Source: an uncultured Colwellia sp. (GTDB lineage Bacteria > Pseudomonadota > Gammaproteobacteria > Enterobacterales > Alteromonadaceae). From it: 50,082 nt of DNA. The notes under the pieces are model-generated. The model was not told where the DNA came from. It made no database searches and saw nothing but the letters and a program-made list of their open reading frames with translations. Both the position numbers and the translations under genes were made by a program. This document shows, piece after piece, positions 8,882-17,086 of this stretch (position 1 is its first letter; each line of letters begins with the position of its first letter). The DNA is taken from contig CAJXUN010000032.1 in the NCBI GenBank assembly GCA_913061475.1, forward strand, positions 1 through 50,082, written 5' to 3'.

Positions 8882-10137
8882 GAGATATCTTCCTTGTTAC
8901 CGATCAACAACGGAAGGGTGACAACTGCAATACAGCCTTGAGCACTATGATTAATTAACTTTAATTTTCCCCCTAAGCGTTGAAACGTTGAATTAGACAA
9001 GAAAACGGCCATACCTAAACCTGACTCACTTAGCACCATTTTTTCACCTAATACCGCACGTTGTGCTTGATTCATATTAGCCTCAATACCGGAACCAAAA
9101 TCACGTAACTGCAATGATAGCGTGTTATTAACTCGACTCACCGTCAAAATTATACGCTGTTGTTGGTTTTCTTCATTGGCTCGAATAGCATTTTGCACTA
9201 AATTCAACAGGGCAGGTAGCAACATGGCATCAGACACAATCACGCCATGAACGGGCTCAAGTTGAATAATTTCCAATGCTTGCTCAGGAAAGTGAAAATG
9301 CATTTGGTCAACCAATTGCTCAAGTAATTCTGTAACTGATAATTGTGCTTTTTTGTTGTCCCTAATTGAAGTTGCTAATGAGCGGAAATAACCTAATTGA
9401 CTGGTACACGATGCCAAGGGTTGTGCCATGGCAAGTATCGCTTCGTGCTCCGGATAATCTTCGACCAGTTCTTCATACAATAGCTGAATATTCGCCAACG
9501 GTGTCGCGACTTGATGCGTCACTTGTGCAGATGCCACACCTAACGCCAACAACTGCTCACTTTTCAGCTGATCTTCTCGCTGCAAGGCAATGGCTCGCTC
9601 TCTATTAGTGATCACACGTGCCATAGCACCGACAACAAAGGTCACGACGAGTACCGACAATAAAAAATTTGCCCACATGCCAATAAAGTGATTGCTCATA
9701 TCCATATGATGCATGGTATGTTCAGGCATAGTCAGCAATAAAATACTATAGGAAACAATCGCAAAGAGTGAAATAAAAAGTAGATAGCTCGCCGGCAAGC
9801 TCACCGCTGCAATAACAATAGGAAGTAGTAACAGAGAAACAAAGGCGTTGGTTGCACCACCACTAAGTGACAATAATATCGTTAAAAAAATCACATCGGC
9901 AACAAGTTGAAAAACAATCGCGGCATTACCCGCATCGCGCTGCCTAAAAATAAAAATACTAAAAATATGAAAGCAGCTTTCAACAATAATAACTGCCATT
10001 AAAGGTAATAGGGCAATTTGCAATGACATGACAAAATAAACAATAACTACAGTTAAAAGCTGTATCACAATGGCCACGGTTCTAAGTAAAAACAGTCGCT
10101 GGATAATAGTCATGCTTTGATAGTCAACAAACGGCAT
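8878..10137 (-). CDS. Sensor histidine kinase, RegB/PrrB-like redox sensor
   Basis: A 419-residue kinase with about six transmembrane segments in residues 15-175, an H-box with His208 (HQVATPLANI), and an ATPase domain with NAIRAN and the GSGI and GLGM glycine boxes. Two RegB features are visible: a GGATNAF heptapeptide (93-99), matching the quinone-linked GGXXNPF motif except Ala for Pro, and a Cys at 244 at the position of the RegB redox Cys. Unusually, the stretch MPEHTMHHMDMSNHF (137-151) between two membrane segments is packed with Met and His, as in copper-binding sites. This and the neighbouring copper-type receptor suggest a redox or metal signal; that link is inference. Confidence 0.85.
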   Translation of the reverse strand: MPFVDYQSMTIIQRLFLLRTVAIVIQLLTVVIVYFVMSLQIALLPLMAVIIVESCFHIFSIFIFRQRDAGNAAIVFQLVADVIFLTILLSLSGGATNAFVSLLLLPIVIAAVSLPASYLLFISLFAIVSYSILLLTMPEHTMHHMDMSNHFIGMWANFLLSVLVVTFVVGAMARVITNRERAIALQREDQLKSEQLLALGVASAQVTHQVATPLANIQLLYEELVEDYPEHEAILAMAQPLASCTSQLGYFRSLATSIRDNKKAQLSVTELLEQLVDQMHFHFPEQALEIIQLEPVHGVIVSDAMLLPALLNLVQNAIRANEENQQQRIILTVSRVNNTLSLQLRDFGSGIEANMNQAQRAVLGEKMVLSESGLGMAVFLSNSTFQRLGGKLKLINHSAQGCIAVVTLPLLIGNKEDIS

Positions 10138-10157
10138 AGCGATCCTAAAACTAGCAA

Positions 10158-10772
10158 TTAAGCAGTAATTTCTATACCTAAATTTGATAAGCCTTCTTCA
10201 AGCACTAGGGCTTTTGCTTGCAAACAACTGGTTTTATTTTCGCTTGCCGTCGCTAAAAAATCAAAAAGCTCATGCTGAGTAGCAATTTCCCATTGCATTA
10301 ATGGGTGGTCGGTAATCTGCTTAGGTGAGATCATTATTTCATCTTCACTCGGCGTTATTTCATCTATTTCTTGCGCCAAACTCAGTTCAACATAGTAGCT
10401 AACACTATTTTCTGACAATTTACTGACATTAATAAAACCGTCACCCTCTGGATCTTGCATAGCTTGAAATAACGACATTAAAGCCATGGCACTATCAAGA
10501 GCTGGAAAAACCCCCAGAAAGTCAAAAGCATCCGGATCCGGTACTTGTTCTTCCAATTTAGCAATTTGGGCATCATAATTAATTTTGCAACGATTAGCTT
10601 TATCTAGCCATTGCCAGACAAGATCAAGTTGATTTCTTAATACCTTAAAATCACCAAACTCGACATGTTCTGCAAACATTTGATAATTAGGCAACATACG
10701 TTCAAGTAGCGCAGCACAAAATGCCACTTGTTGCCATTGACTTAGTTTTTTAAATGGTAGGTGAATCGACAC
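10158..10772 (-). CDS. DUF416 (YjaG-like) family protein
   Basis: A 204-residue cytosolic protein with no signal peptide. The start SIHLPFKKLSQWQQVAFCAALLERMLPNY and the WQWLDK and DALDSAMALMSLFQA-like helices match the YjaG/DUF416 family, which is mostly alpha-helical and widespread in gammaproteobacteria. Its biochemical function is not known to me. It lies 20 bases upstream of the sensor kinase gene on the same strand, so it may be transcribed with the RegB/RegA pair, although no functional link is evident. Confidence 0.8.
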   Translation of the reverse strand: MSIHLPFKKLSQWQQVAFCAALLERMLPNYQMFAEHVEFGDFKVLRNQLDLVWQWLDKANRCKINYDAQIAKLEEQVPDPDAFDFLGVFPALDSAMALMSLFQAMQDPEGDGFINVSKLSENSVSYYVELSLAQEIDEITPSEDEIMISPKQITDHPLMQWEIATQHELFDFLATASENKTSCLQAKALVLEEGLSNLGIEITA

Positions 10773-10851
10773 GTATAATCTCGTTTACAAATGATAAAAA
10801 AACAGACGCTAAGTATATAAGAATTCCACGATAATTAGCAGTTTATTTGCT

Positions 10852-11085
10852 TAACCTCAGCTCGGGATAACGGATGTATGAAAAAATCAATACAGTGCTA
10901 CGTTTACAATCGCCTTAGCCTATTTTTTATAAAATTTGAGACATGGTTTATTATCAATGCTATAAGTTTTGTCTGAATCGAGGCTGACTTGTGTATCTAA
11001 TAGCGAGCTATTAGTAGCAAATTTAACGCTGATACACGTAAAAATTGTAGCATTGACGTGTTTAGCTTATCCCGAGTTGAGGTTA
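10852..11085. mobile_element. MITE-like element with 19-bp terminal inverted repeats (family 2)
   Basis: The element is 234 bp and begins TAACCTCAGCTCGGGATAA (10852-10870). It ends with the inverse TTATCCCGAGTTGAGGTTA (11067-11085), 18 of 19 positions pairing. No ORF lies inside. The TA at both outer ends would fit a TA target duplication of the Tc1/mariner-IS630 kind, though that is inferred. Its right end overlaps the last codons and stop of the coiled-coil gene. Confidence 0.8.
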
Positions 11086-12965
11086 CTTAGTTTTGTTAAC
11101 TGTTTTTGAGCATATTCAAAGCGTAAACGATACTCGGTCAACTTATCTTCAAGCTCATTAATTTGTTGATCCAATTTACGATTTAGTTCGCTATTTTCAT
11201 CACGAAGGTACTTTATCGTTTCGCGTGCTTTGTTATATTCCAACTCTTGCTTATTTTTATTTTCTTGATGTAAAAGCTTACTTTTCGCAGTTTTTGCTCT
11301 ATCTGCCGCTAGCTCGGTCTGTACTAGGGTCAATTGTTGCTGTTTTTCTGTTAAATCTTGTTCAATCTTCTCAATACTTTCTAGGGTATTACTATATAAC
11401 TGCTGCAAGGCAATCAATTTAGTTGATTCCGCTGCCAATTCATCTGCCTGGCGGTTCAGTTTTTGAGATAAAGCCGTTGAGGTCTTATCTGCTTGTTGTT
11501 GCAACTCAGTAAGGGCGTTACTTTTATCGGCTAAACTCTGCTGATGCTCTGCCAGCATTTGCTTGTGGTTTTCCTCTTGTTTTTCTAGGGCTTGCTTAAA
11601 CTTCAGTTGCTCTTTTTTAACGTACTCTACTTGTGAGCTAATTTCTTTGCTTTGCGCTTGGCTTTTTTGCTCCAAATTATTGATTGTTTGCTGGGCACTT
11701 TTTTGCTCAATATCAACTTGCTCTAACGCTGCAGTCAACGCGACTATTTTTTGTCCCTGCTGCTCATGTTCTTTACTATACCGCTGCTCTACTTGCGCCA
11801 GTGACTGCTCTAACTCGGATTTTTCGGCAGCTAATTTAGCCGTTCTGGCTTGTTCTTTTTTCAGTTGTTGCTCAACGTTCTTACTGACATCAAGTATTTG
11901 TAAATGCTGAATTTTTAGTTCAGATATTTGGTTATTTACCTCGATGCTTTCATTTTCAAGCGCTTGATTCTTGCGCTCTAGGTCATGTTTTTGTTTAATT
12001 ATTTGTTCATTTTCATCTGACGCTTGCTTTAATATTTTCGTGTTTTTCTCTTGTTCATCTTGCCATTTTTTATTGTTTTGCTGCTTTTGGTCTTCATGTT
12101 GCTGATGGACAACTTTATTATTCTGTTCAAGCTTATTAATCGTCTGTTCTAAATGATGAACTTTTTCGTTTAAGTGGTTATTTTCATGTGTTTGACTATT
12201 GATCTGTTCTTGATGTTTATCTAACAAGTTTTGCTTATTTTCAAGCTCTAATTGCAAGGCACTCACTTGTTCATTTAATTGCAGCGCTTGTTGTTGCTCA
12301 TGAGTTAATTTTTCATGACTGGATAATAATTTATGCTCTTGTTCCGCTTTTAAATACTCAAGCTCACTCGATACTTGTTCATATTTCAACTGCAATTCTG
12401 AATACTGTTGATTTTGAACACTTAACGTCGCAGCCTTGGCTTTGTCATTTTTTGTTAATGATTGATGCTCATTTTCTAAAGCAGATAATTGCTGGGTGAT
12501 ATGCTCAGATTGAACAAGTGCTTCTTTTAATCGCTGTTGGTGTTCAATGTTTTCTTGGTTAAGGCTAGCCACCTGTTTAGTTAATAATGAGTTTTCAGCA
12601 AGCTTATCTTTTAAAATTTGTTCTGAGTCGGTAAATTTTGCACTATTAAGTTTTTCAGCGTTGGATAAGTCATCTTGAAGTTGTGTTAGTTTTTCTTGGT
12701 GTTTTTCTTTTTCTGCCTGGAGGGTATTTATCTCGACCTGACATTCCTTATTGCTTTGCTCTGCTTGCTGCAGCGCTAATGTTTGTTGTTTTTTCAGTGC
12801 AATGAAAAGAGAGTGATTGGTGACGGTTTCAGGTGATACGGTTAGATTATCGCTATAACTGGTTAACAGTGCAGTGATTTTATCTTCAATTTGTAAATAA
12901 ATATCACCCGCTAAATTTTGAATATTTTCTTCTATATCACTGGGTAATTTTTTCTGTTCAGTCAT
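11067..12965 (-). CDS. Large coiled-coil protein, function unknown; stop codon supplied by a MITE-like element
   Basis: A 632-residue protein, almost entirely predicted long coiled coil from about residue 70 to the end, very rich in Gln, Glu, Lys and Leu with heptad spacing. It has no signal peptide or transmembrane segment. The N-terminal 60 residues are the only non-coiled part (SDIEENIQNLAGDIYLQIED). Similar Gln/Glu-rich coiled coils occur in structural or chromosome-associated proteins, but homology cannot be claimed from low-complexity sequence. The last five residues (NLNSG) and the TAA are encoded by the terminal repeat of the element at 10852-11085, so the original C-terminus has probably been replaced. 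Confidence 0.8.
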   Translation of the reverse strand: MTEQKKLPSDIEENIQNLAGDIYLQIEDKITALLTSYSDNLTVSPETVTNHSLFIALKKQQTLALQQAEQSNKECQVEINTLQAEKEKHQEKLTQLQDDLSNAEKLNSAKFTDSEQILKDKLAENSLLTKQVASLNQENIEHQQRLKEALVQSEHITQQLSALENEHQSLTKNDKAKAATLSVQNQQYSELQLKYEQVSSELEYLKAEQEHKLLSSHEKLTHEQQQALQLNEQVSALQLELENKQNLLDKHQEQINSQTHENNHLNEKVHHLEQTINKLEQNNKVVHQQHEDQKQQNNKKWQDEQEKNTKILKQASDENEQIIKQKHDLERKNQALENESIEVNNQISELKIQHLQILDVSKNVEQQLKKEQARTAKLAAEKSELEQSLAQVEQRYSKEHEQQGQKIVALTAALEQVDIEQKSAQQTINNLEQKSQAQSKEISSQVEYVKKEQLKFKQALEKQEENHKQMLAEHQQSLADKSNALTELQQQADKTSTALSQKLNRQADELAAESTKLIALQQLYSNTLESIEKIEQDLTEKQQQLTLVQTELAADRAKTAKSKLLHQENKNKQELEYNKARETIKYLRDENSELNRKLDQQINELEDKLTEYRLRFEYAQKQLTKLSNLNSG

Positions 12966-13058
12966 ACGTTATACATCCCTAACCCTAGATCAATTAAAAT
13001 TCTCCAACCAAAATCATCCTAGCAGACGTTTAATTTATATTCACTGAAATTCACAAAA

Positions 13059-13703
13059 TTAACCATCTGCACTTGCCTTATTGAAAATTTTATAGGCACA
13101 GCGTCGATCACCGGTCAGTAAATATTCACTGCGTTCTACACTGTAGTTTTTGCCGAGGCATTGCTGGAAAATAGCTAATTCGGAACGACAAAAACTTTGG
13201 CATTGGATTGCCGCAGCACAAATAGGACAGTGATTTTCGATCAATAGATACTCATGGCTAGACATTTTCTCAACACTTGCCATATAACCTTCTTCATTAC
13301 GGATATGGGCTAAGGCTGAGACTTTACCCTCTAACGTGGCATAAGCGCCTAACACCGTTTGGTATTTTTCAAGCATTTGTTGCTCACGGGCACTAATCAG
13401 TTGTGCTAGCCCTTGCTCGCCAAACACTGTATTGACTGAATCAAGTAATTGTAACGTTAAGTCCGCATGTCTATCAGGAAATCGCTTATGGCCTAATTCA
13501 GTTAGCTGCCACATTTGCTTAGGTCGACCGACAGTGGCTTTTTGCAAAAAATGACTCACTAACTGTTTTTTTTCTAAGCGCAATAAATGCTGTCTTGCGC
13601 CCATGCTGGTCATATCTAACGCTTTTGCTAAACTAGCAGAGGTCATTGCACCTTGGTTTTTCAATTTCGCTAAGATGGTATCAATGTTCTTCATTTGTTC
13701 CAT
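13059..13703 (-). CDS. Winged-helix transcriptional regulator with C-terminal Cys-rich site (COG2345-like)
   Basis: A 214-residue regulator. Residues 5-65 form a winged helix (TSASLAKALDMTSMGARQHLLRLEKKQLV). The C-terminal part has a conserved cysteine cluster, HCPICAAAIQCQSFC followed later by GDRRCAYKI. This layout is shared by COG2345-type regulators, and in relatives such as SufR the cysteines hold an Fe-S cluster. The protein may therefore sense iron-sulfur or redox status, which is inference. The start could be the ATG at 13703 or the one three codons later. It stands alone on the minus strand, so its target genes are not obvious from context. Confidence 0.82.
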   Translation of the reverse strand: MEQMKNIDTILAKLKNQGAMTSASLAKALDMTSMGARQHLLRLEKKQLVSHFLQKATVGRPKQMWQLTELGHKRFPDRHADLTLQLLDSVNTVFGEQGLAQLISAREQQMLEKYQTVLGAYATLEGKVSALAHIRNEEGYMASVEKMSSHEYLLIENHCPICAAAIQCQSFCRSELAIFQQCLGKNYSVERSEYLLTGDRRCAYKIFNKASADG

Positions 13704-13812
13704 TTTACTCTGTCCGACGGCTTCTATTGCGTTATAAACATGGTCATATAGTGAGAGTGCAGCATTTTATTGCAATTCTATAATAAACTTTAAAAAGGTA
13801 AATTCAAGCGAC

Positions 13813-13840
13813 AAAAAAAGGACTTTACAGTCCTTTTTTA
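13813..13840 (-). terminator. Intrinsic terminator after the SapC-family gene
   Basis: The hairpin AAAAAAAGGACT / AGTCCTTTTTT ends in a U run on the minus strand, about 55 bases after the gene's stop. A second hairpin (GTGAAAGT at 13849-13856 with ACTTTCAC at 13866-13873) lies between. The first one could also act on plus-strand transcripts. Confidence 0.75.
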
Positions 13841-13895
13841 AACGAAACGTGAAAGTAATGTATTCACTTTCACACTTAGGTAGATTAATCAGAAA

Positions 13896-14660
13896 TTATT
13901 TTTCTGCTTCAGTAGTCACTGGTGCAAAGCGAATAGCATTCACTTTAGCCGTTGACTCACTTAAATTACGTAATTGAGCTAAGCGATTAATTTGCCCTGC
14001 AGAACCCAACATTGCGTGAATAGGAATGAACAGTCCACGTTTATGAAAGTCTAATACTTTATCATCGCTCAATGCTTGAACTTTTTTCTCGTCAATGCCG
14101 TATAGGCCAACAAGCTTTTTCGTTTCACCTGAAGCAAGATTGATATGTAATTCAAGTTCTAGAAGTAAATCATTATCGACTAGCTCTTTGATGAACTTTT
14201 CGTTTACGACTTCATTGTCATATAAGCGACCTAATGAATCTTGTACACCTTTACAGAAATCCGTAAAGTTACCTTCATCATCAAATAATGCATTTTCTTT
14301 ATCTTCACCAACAAATTTGCTGTCTAAATCAACACATGCAGTTAAGGTTTTTTCTTTGTCAGGATCCACACCTAAAGAAAATGGTGCCATAGAAATACTC
14401 TGCGGAATATAGACTGCGTTCCATGAATCTTTTTTATGGTATAAATTTTCGCTGGCTTCTAAACCCAACATAACAACACTACGATAGCGTTCTGTACCTT
14501 GATCTTTCACGATAATTACTGGGTAGCTAGTCGCTGCTTGCGAATACTCTGGGGCAGTGATAGGTGCAATGTGTTGATTTGCCACATGTGCTAAATCGCG
14601 TTCAGCTGCAATTTTAATGTTTTGATGAGTTTCTTTTTTAATTGGGGTAATGTTAGCCAT
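13896..14660 (-). CDS. SapC family protein
   Basis: A 254-residue protein without an obvious signal peptide. The central block, from YPVIIVKDQGTERYRSVVMLGL through NAVYIPQSISMAPF, and the later LFDDEGNFTDFCK segment are typical of the SapC family (named after an S-layer-associated gene of Campylobacter). In marine gammaproteobacteria such genes often stand near TonB receptors or tryptophan-halogenase-like genes, and their function is unsettled. ATG at 14660 begins MANITPIKK. It is a single gene with a terminator on its 3' side. Confidence 0.8.
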   Translation of the reverse strand: MANITPIKKETHQNIKIAAERDLAHVANQHIAPITAPEYSQAATSYPVIIVKDQGTERYRSVVMLGLEASENLYHKKDSWNAVYIPQSISMAPFSLGVDPDKEKTLTACVDLDSKFVGEDKENALFDDEGNFTDFCKGVQDSLGRLYDNEVVNEKFIKELVDNDLLLELELHINLASGETKKLVGLYGIDEKKVQALSDDKVLDFHKRGLFIPIHAMLGSAGQINRLAQLRNLSESTAKVNAIRFAPVTTEAEK

Positions 14661-14855
14661 GAATAATTTCTCTTTTTTACTGCGTCTTTAATCGTTGTCG
14701 TTGGTGACACTTTTTTGTTGTTGATAATAGTTATGGAGACACCTATTAGCGCTTTCAATGGTATAATTAAAATTATCTGCAGATTGGGCTAATTATTTCC
14801 AAGTTATCTGCGCAGAATAATCAATTAAATAGTGATAAAACGAAAAAATCACCCT

Positions 14856-15167
14856 ATGAAAATTATCAAATATTTTTGTTTCGCTTTAATTTTTATTAGT
14901 CCATTAATCATGGCTTTACCAAAAGTGGCCCTGACTTTTGGTGAATCATTAAACGGCTTCACCCGGGTAAAAATTAAAAACGAAACTTTTGAACCTTTAG
15001 CCTGTTTTGTTGCCATTGATGGTCACAAAACAAAATTTCAATTGCGTGCTAAATCAACGTCAAACTGGATCACCACCACAGATAAACGCTTTAACTACAA
15101 ACATTTCAGTACATGGTGCGATTATCTAGACGTTTATCCTCAATATAGTATTTATCAAGCTTATTAA
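14856..15167 (+). CDS. Small secreted protein of unknown function
   Basis: About 103 residues from ATG at 14856; an in-frame GTG at 14832 gives an eight-residue extension that would spoil the signal peptide. The N-terminus MKIIKYFCFALIFISPLIMA is a clear signal peptide. The mature part (about 83 residues) looks like one small beta-rich domain, with a segment resembling an extracellular binding fold (VKIKNETFEPLACFVAIDGH) and two Cys residues (in LACF and TWCDY) that could form a disulfide. I do not recognise the family. Confidence 0.65.
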   Translation: MKIIKYFCFALIFISPLIMALPKVALTFGESLNGFTRVKIKNETFEPLACFVAIDGHKTKFQLRAKSTSNWITTTDKRFNYKHFSTWCDYLDVYPQYSIYQAY

Positions 15168-15181
15168 TGGCAATAATGAAC

Positions 15182-15201
15182 TAATCACTTTAAGGTGATT
15201 A
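15182..15201 (+). terminator. Short stem-loop after the small secreted protein gene
   Basis: TAATCAC and GTGATTA form a 7-bp stem with a 6-base loop, 14 bases past the stop codon. It has no U-tract, so its terminator function is uncertain. Confidence 0.35.
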
Positions 15202-15322
15202 AGCTTCAATCCCAATAGCCAGCTATTACTCAATCAAGCCCCTTGTTGTTAAAAATTTATTCTCACTAAAAGTTGCTCAATAACTGATTAAATTTGCGTT
15301 AACTCGATATACCCACGCCAAT

Positions 15323-15353
15323 AATGCAAATGATAACAGTTATCAGTTGCATT
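15323..15353. promoter_or_regulatory. Probable Fur box upstream of the redox/iron module
   Basis: A 31-bp interrupted palindrome is centred on 15338. Its core, TGATAAC-A-GTTATCA, has the 7-1-7 form of Fur sites, and the outer TGCAA/TTGCA pairs also match. It lies about 73 bases before the start of the first gene of the module, where it would overlap a promoter. Confidence 0.65.
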
Positions 15354-15425
15354 GCGTTTTATAACTAATTACAATATCTGCAAAATAAAAACAAACTCTC
15401 TCGATACATACTAGGTTTGAATAAC

Positions 15426-16412
15426 ATGAAATTTAACTTGAACATCATCGTAGCTGCGGCAATTTCTGCTGCTACTTTTACTGTTTCTGCCGGCGAAAAC
15501 TTATGGGTTTACGCAAAAGGCACTGACACACGACCAGCTGGCAGCTATGAATTTAAGCTAGCTGATACTATTCGCTTAGATAAAAATGCTGGCGATCATT
15601 ACACCTTTCACGATATTCGCCCTGAAATAGAGTACGGTGTTACTGATAAATTAACCGTAGCAGCTGAAGCGATTATCTTTATCCATGATTATGACGTTGG
15701 CTCTGAAGACGAAGGCGCTCCCTGCCCAATGTGTGAAGCAGGCGATGGCACAGGCAAGTTTAGCGATACACAATTTGCCGGTTACGAATTAGCCATGAAA
15801 TATAATGTTTTAAGCCCATACAAAGATGCTTTTGGTTTTTCATATGGCCTAAGTTATGAGCGTCGCGACAAATACCGTTTAGACGGTGCAGACATCGATC
15901 AAAACTCATTTGTTGGCACGTTATTTTTTCAAAAAGATTTCCTTGATGATACTGTTGTAACGGTATTAAACATTAAGACAGAATTTGAACGCAGAAAATC
16001 AGGCTCTGTGGTTGAAGACGAGTTAGCACTTGATATTTCAGCCGGTATTTCTTACCGTTTCGCGCCACAATGGTTTGTTGGTTTAGAGTTTAGACATCAA
16101 TCAGACTATTTAAACCCACAAGATAAAGCCGAAAGAGGCAATACTGAAGGTGGTTTTGACGAAGATGGTTATACCCTAGGTTTACAAAAATCTAATTTTG
16201 ATTTAGGTGATTTTCGCATTGGTAGCCAACATCAGAAAGGCAATTACTTTGGTCCTACGTTACACTTTGCTGAACAAAAATGGTGGTTAACCGCTGGTGT
16301 TTTATGGCAAATTAGTGGCGGCGGCTCTGAACATGCTGACGTGCGTAACGGCCGTAACTGGGACGAGCATGAAAAAATGCACATAGGTCTCTCATACGGC
16401 TATGAATTTTAG
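15426..16412 (+). CDS. Putative outer-membrane beta-barrel protein, first gene of the Fur-linked module
   Basis: A 328-residue protein with a signal peptide (cleavage near VSAGENLW). The mature part alternates amphipathic strands and ends in MHIGLSYGYEF, a terminal aromatic typical of outer-membrane barrels. Segments such as DIRPEIEYGVTDKLTVAAEAIIF and ISAGISYRFAPQWFVGLEFRH read as repeated beta-hairpins. A CPMC motif at about residue 100 is unusual in a barrel and could bind metal or form a disulfide. ATG at 15426 is chosen over an in-frame TTG at 15417. A Fur-type box precedes it and a strong terminator follows, so it is at least partly a separate transcript. I do not recognise a named family. 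Confidence 0.72.
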   Translation: MKFNLNIIVAAAISAATFTVSAGENLWVYAKGTDTRPAGSYEFKLADTIRLDKNAGDHYTFHDIRPEIEYGVTDKLTVAAEAIIFIHDYDVGSEDEGAPCPMCEAGDGTGKFSDTQFAGYELAMKYNVLSPYKDAFGFSYGLSYERRDKYRLDGADIDQNSFVGTLFFQKDFLDDTVVTVLNIKTEFERRKSGSVVEDELALDISAGISYRFAPQWFVGLEFRHQSDYLNPQDKAERGNTEGGFDEDGYTLGLQKSNFDLGDFRIGSQHQKGNYFGPTLHFAEQKWWLTAGVLWQISGGGSEHADVRNGRNWDEHEKMHIGLSYGYEF

Positions 16413-16439
16413 CACTTTATCGACTTAATTTATTACGAT

Positions 16440-16465
16440 AAGGCTTACCGTTAACGGTAAGCCTT
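16440..16465 (+). terminator. Intrinsic terminator between the barrel gene and the FMN-binding gene
   Basis: A perfect 26-bp palindrome, arms AAGGCTTACCGTT / AACGGTAAGCCTT, is followed by CTGC and six T residues. It lies 28 bases after the stop codon. Confidence 0.85.
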
Positions 16466-16520
16466 CTGCATTTTTTCTTTGGTATTTTGACAAAAATAAT
16501 TTCAATGGATTAGTTGAATC

Positions 16521-17072
16521 ATGAGCATGTTACGTAGACGGTTTTTAAAAGCAGTGGTGGCGACAGCAGCAAGCTTTGCTTTACCTATTCAAGTCGCTTT
16601 CGCAAAAAATTACTTAACCATTGAGCAAGCACAAAAAATATTATGGCCTGAACAAAAATTAACCCCCGCACCGGTAACGTTAACAGAAGTGCAAGCCGAG
16701 TTAATTGAAGACTTAGCTGACATTCGGGTACGAAATCTTCATATCAATAGTTGGCGTTCAGCTGATGGCGGCTGGTTTATTGTTGACCAAGTCATTGGTA
16801 AGCATGAAAATATTGACTTAGCCATTGCCATTAGCGTTGACGGAAAGGTCATGGGTATTGAAGTATTAACCTACCGAGAAACCTATGGCGATCAAATTAT
16901 GCACCCAAAATGGCGAGCACAATTTCATGGTAAAGATAGCAGTGAGTTTTTAAAACTCGACCAGCAAATTAGAAATATATCTGGCGCAACATTATCCTGT
17001 CGCCATGTAACAGATGGTATTAATCGCCTTAACCATACGTGGTCGACTGTGCTGAGTAAAATCGCGATTTAA
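16521..17072 (+). CDS. Exported FMN-binding domain protein (flavinylation substrate)
   Basis: A 183-residue protein with a twin-arginine-like signal (RRRFLKAVVATAASFALP). The C-terminal half is an FMN_bind domain as in RnfG and NqrC. The flavinylation motif is ISGATLS at 153-159, where Thr157 is the expected FMN attachment point. The next gene encodes ApbE, the enzyme that makes this bond, 14 bases downstream, so the substrate-enzyme pairing is well supported. In envelope redox chains such proteins pass electrons between a membrane quinol oxidase and extracytosolic acceptors. Confidence 0.88.
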   Translation: MSMLRRRFLKAVVATAASFALPIQVAFAKNYLTIEQAQKILWPEQKLTPAPVTLTEVQAELIEDLADIRVRNLHINSWRSADGGWFIVDQVIGKHENIDLAIAISVDGKVMGIEVLTYRETYGDQIMHPKWRAQFHGKDSSEFLKLDQQIRNISGATLSCRHVTDGINRLNHTWSTVLSKIAI

Positions 17073-17086
17073 TCGGTAAATACCTT

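Noticed and set aside
11563-11910. Cys-rich 115-residue ORF opposite the coiled-coil gene
   Set aside because: The Cys and Ser richness is the complement of Gln/Leu/Ala codons of the coiled coil; it is a shadow, not a metal-binding protein.
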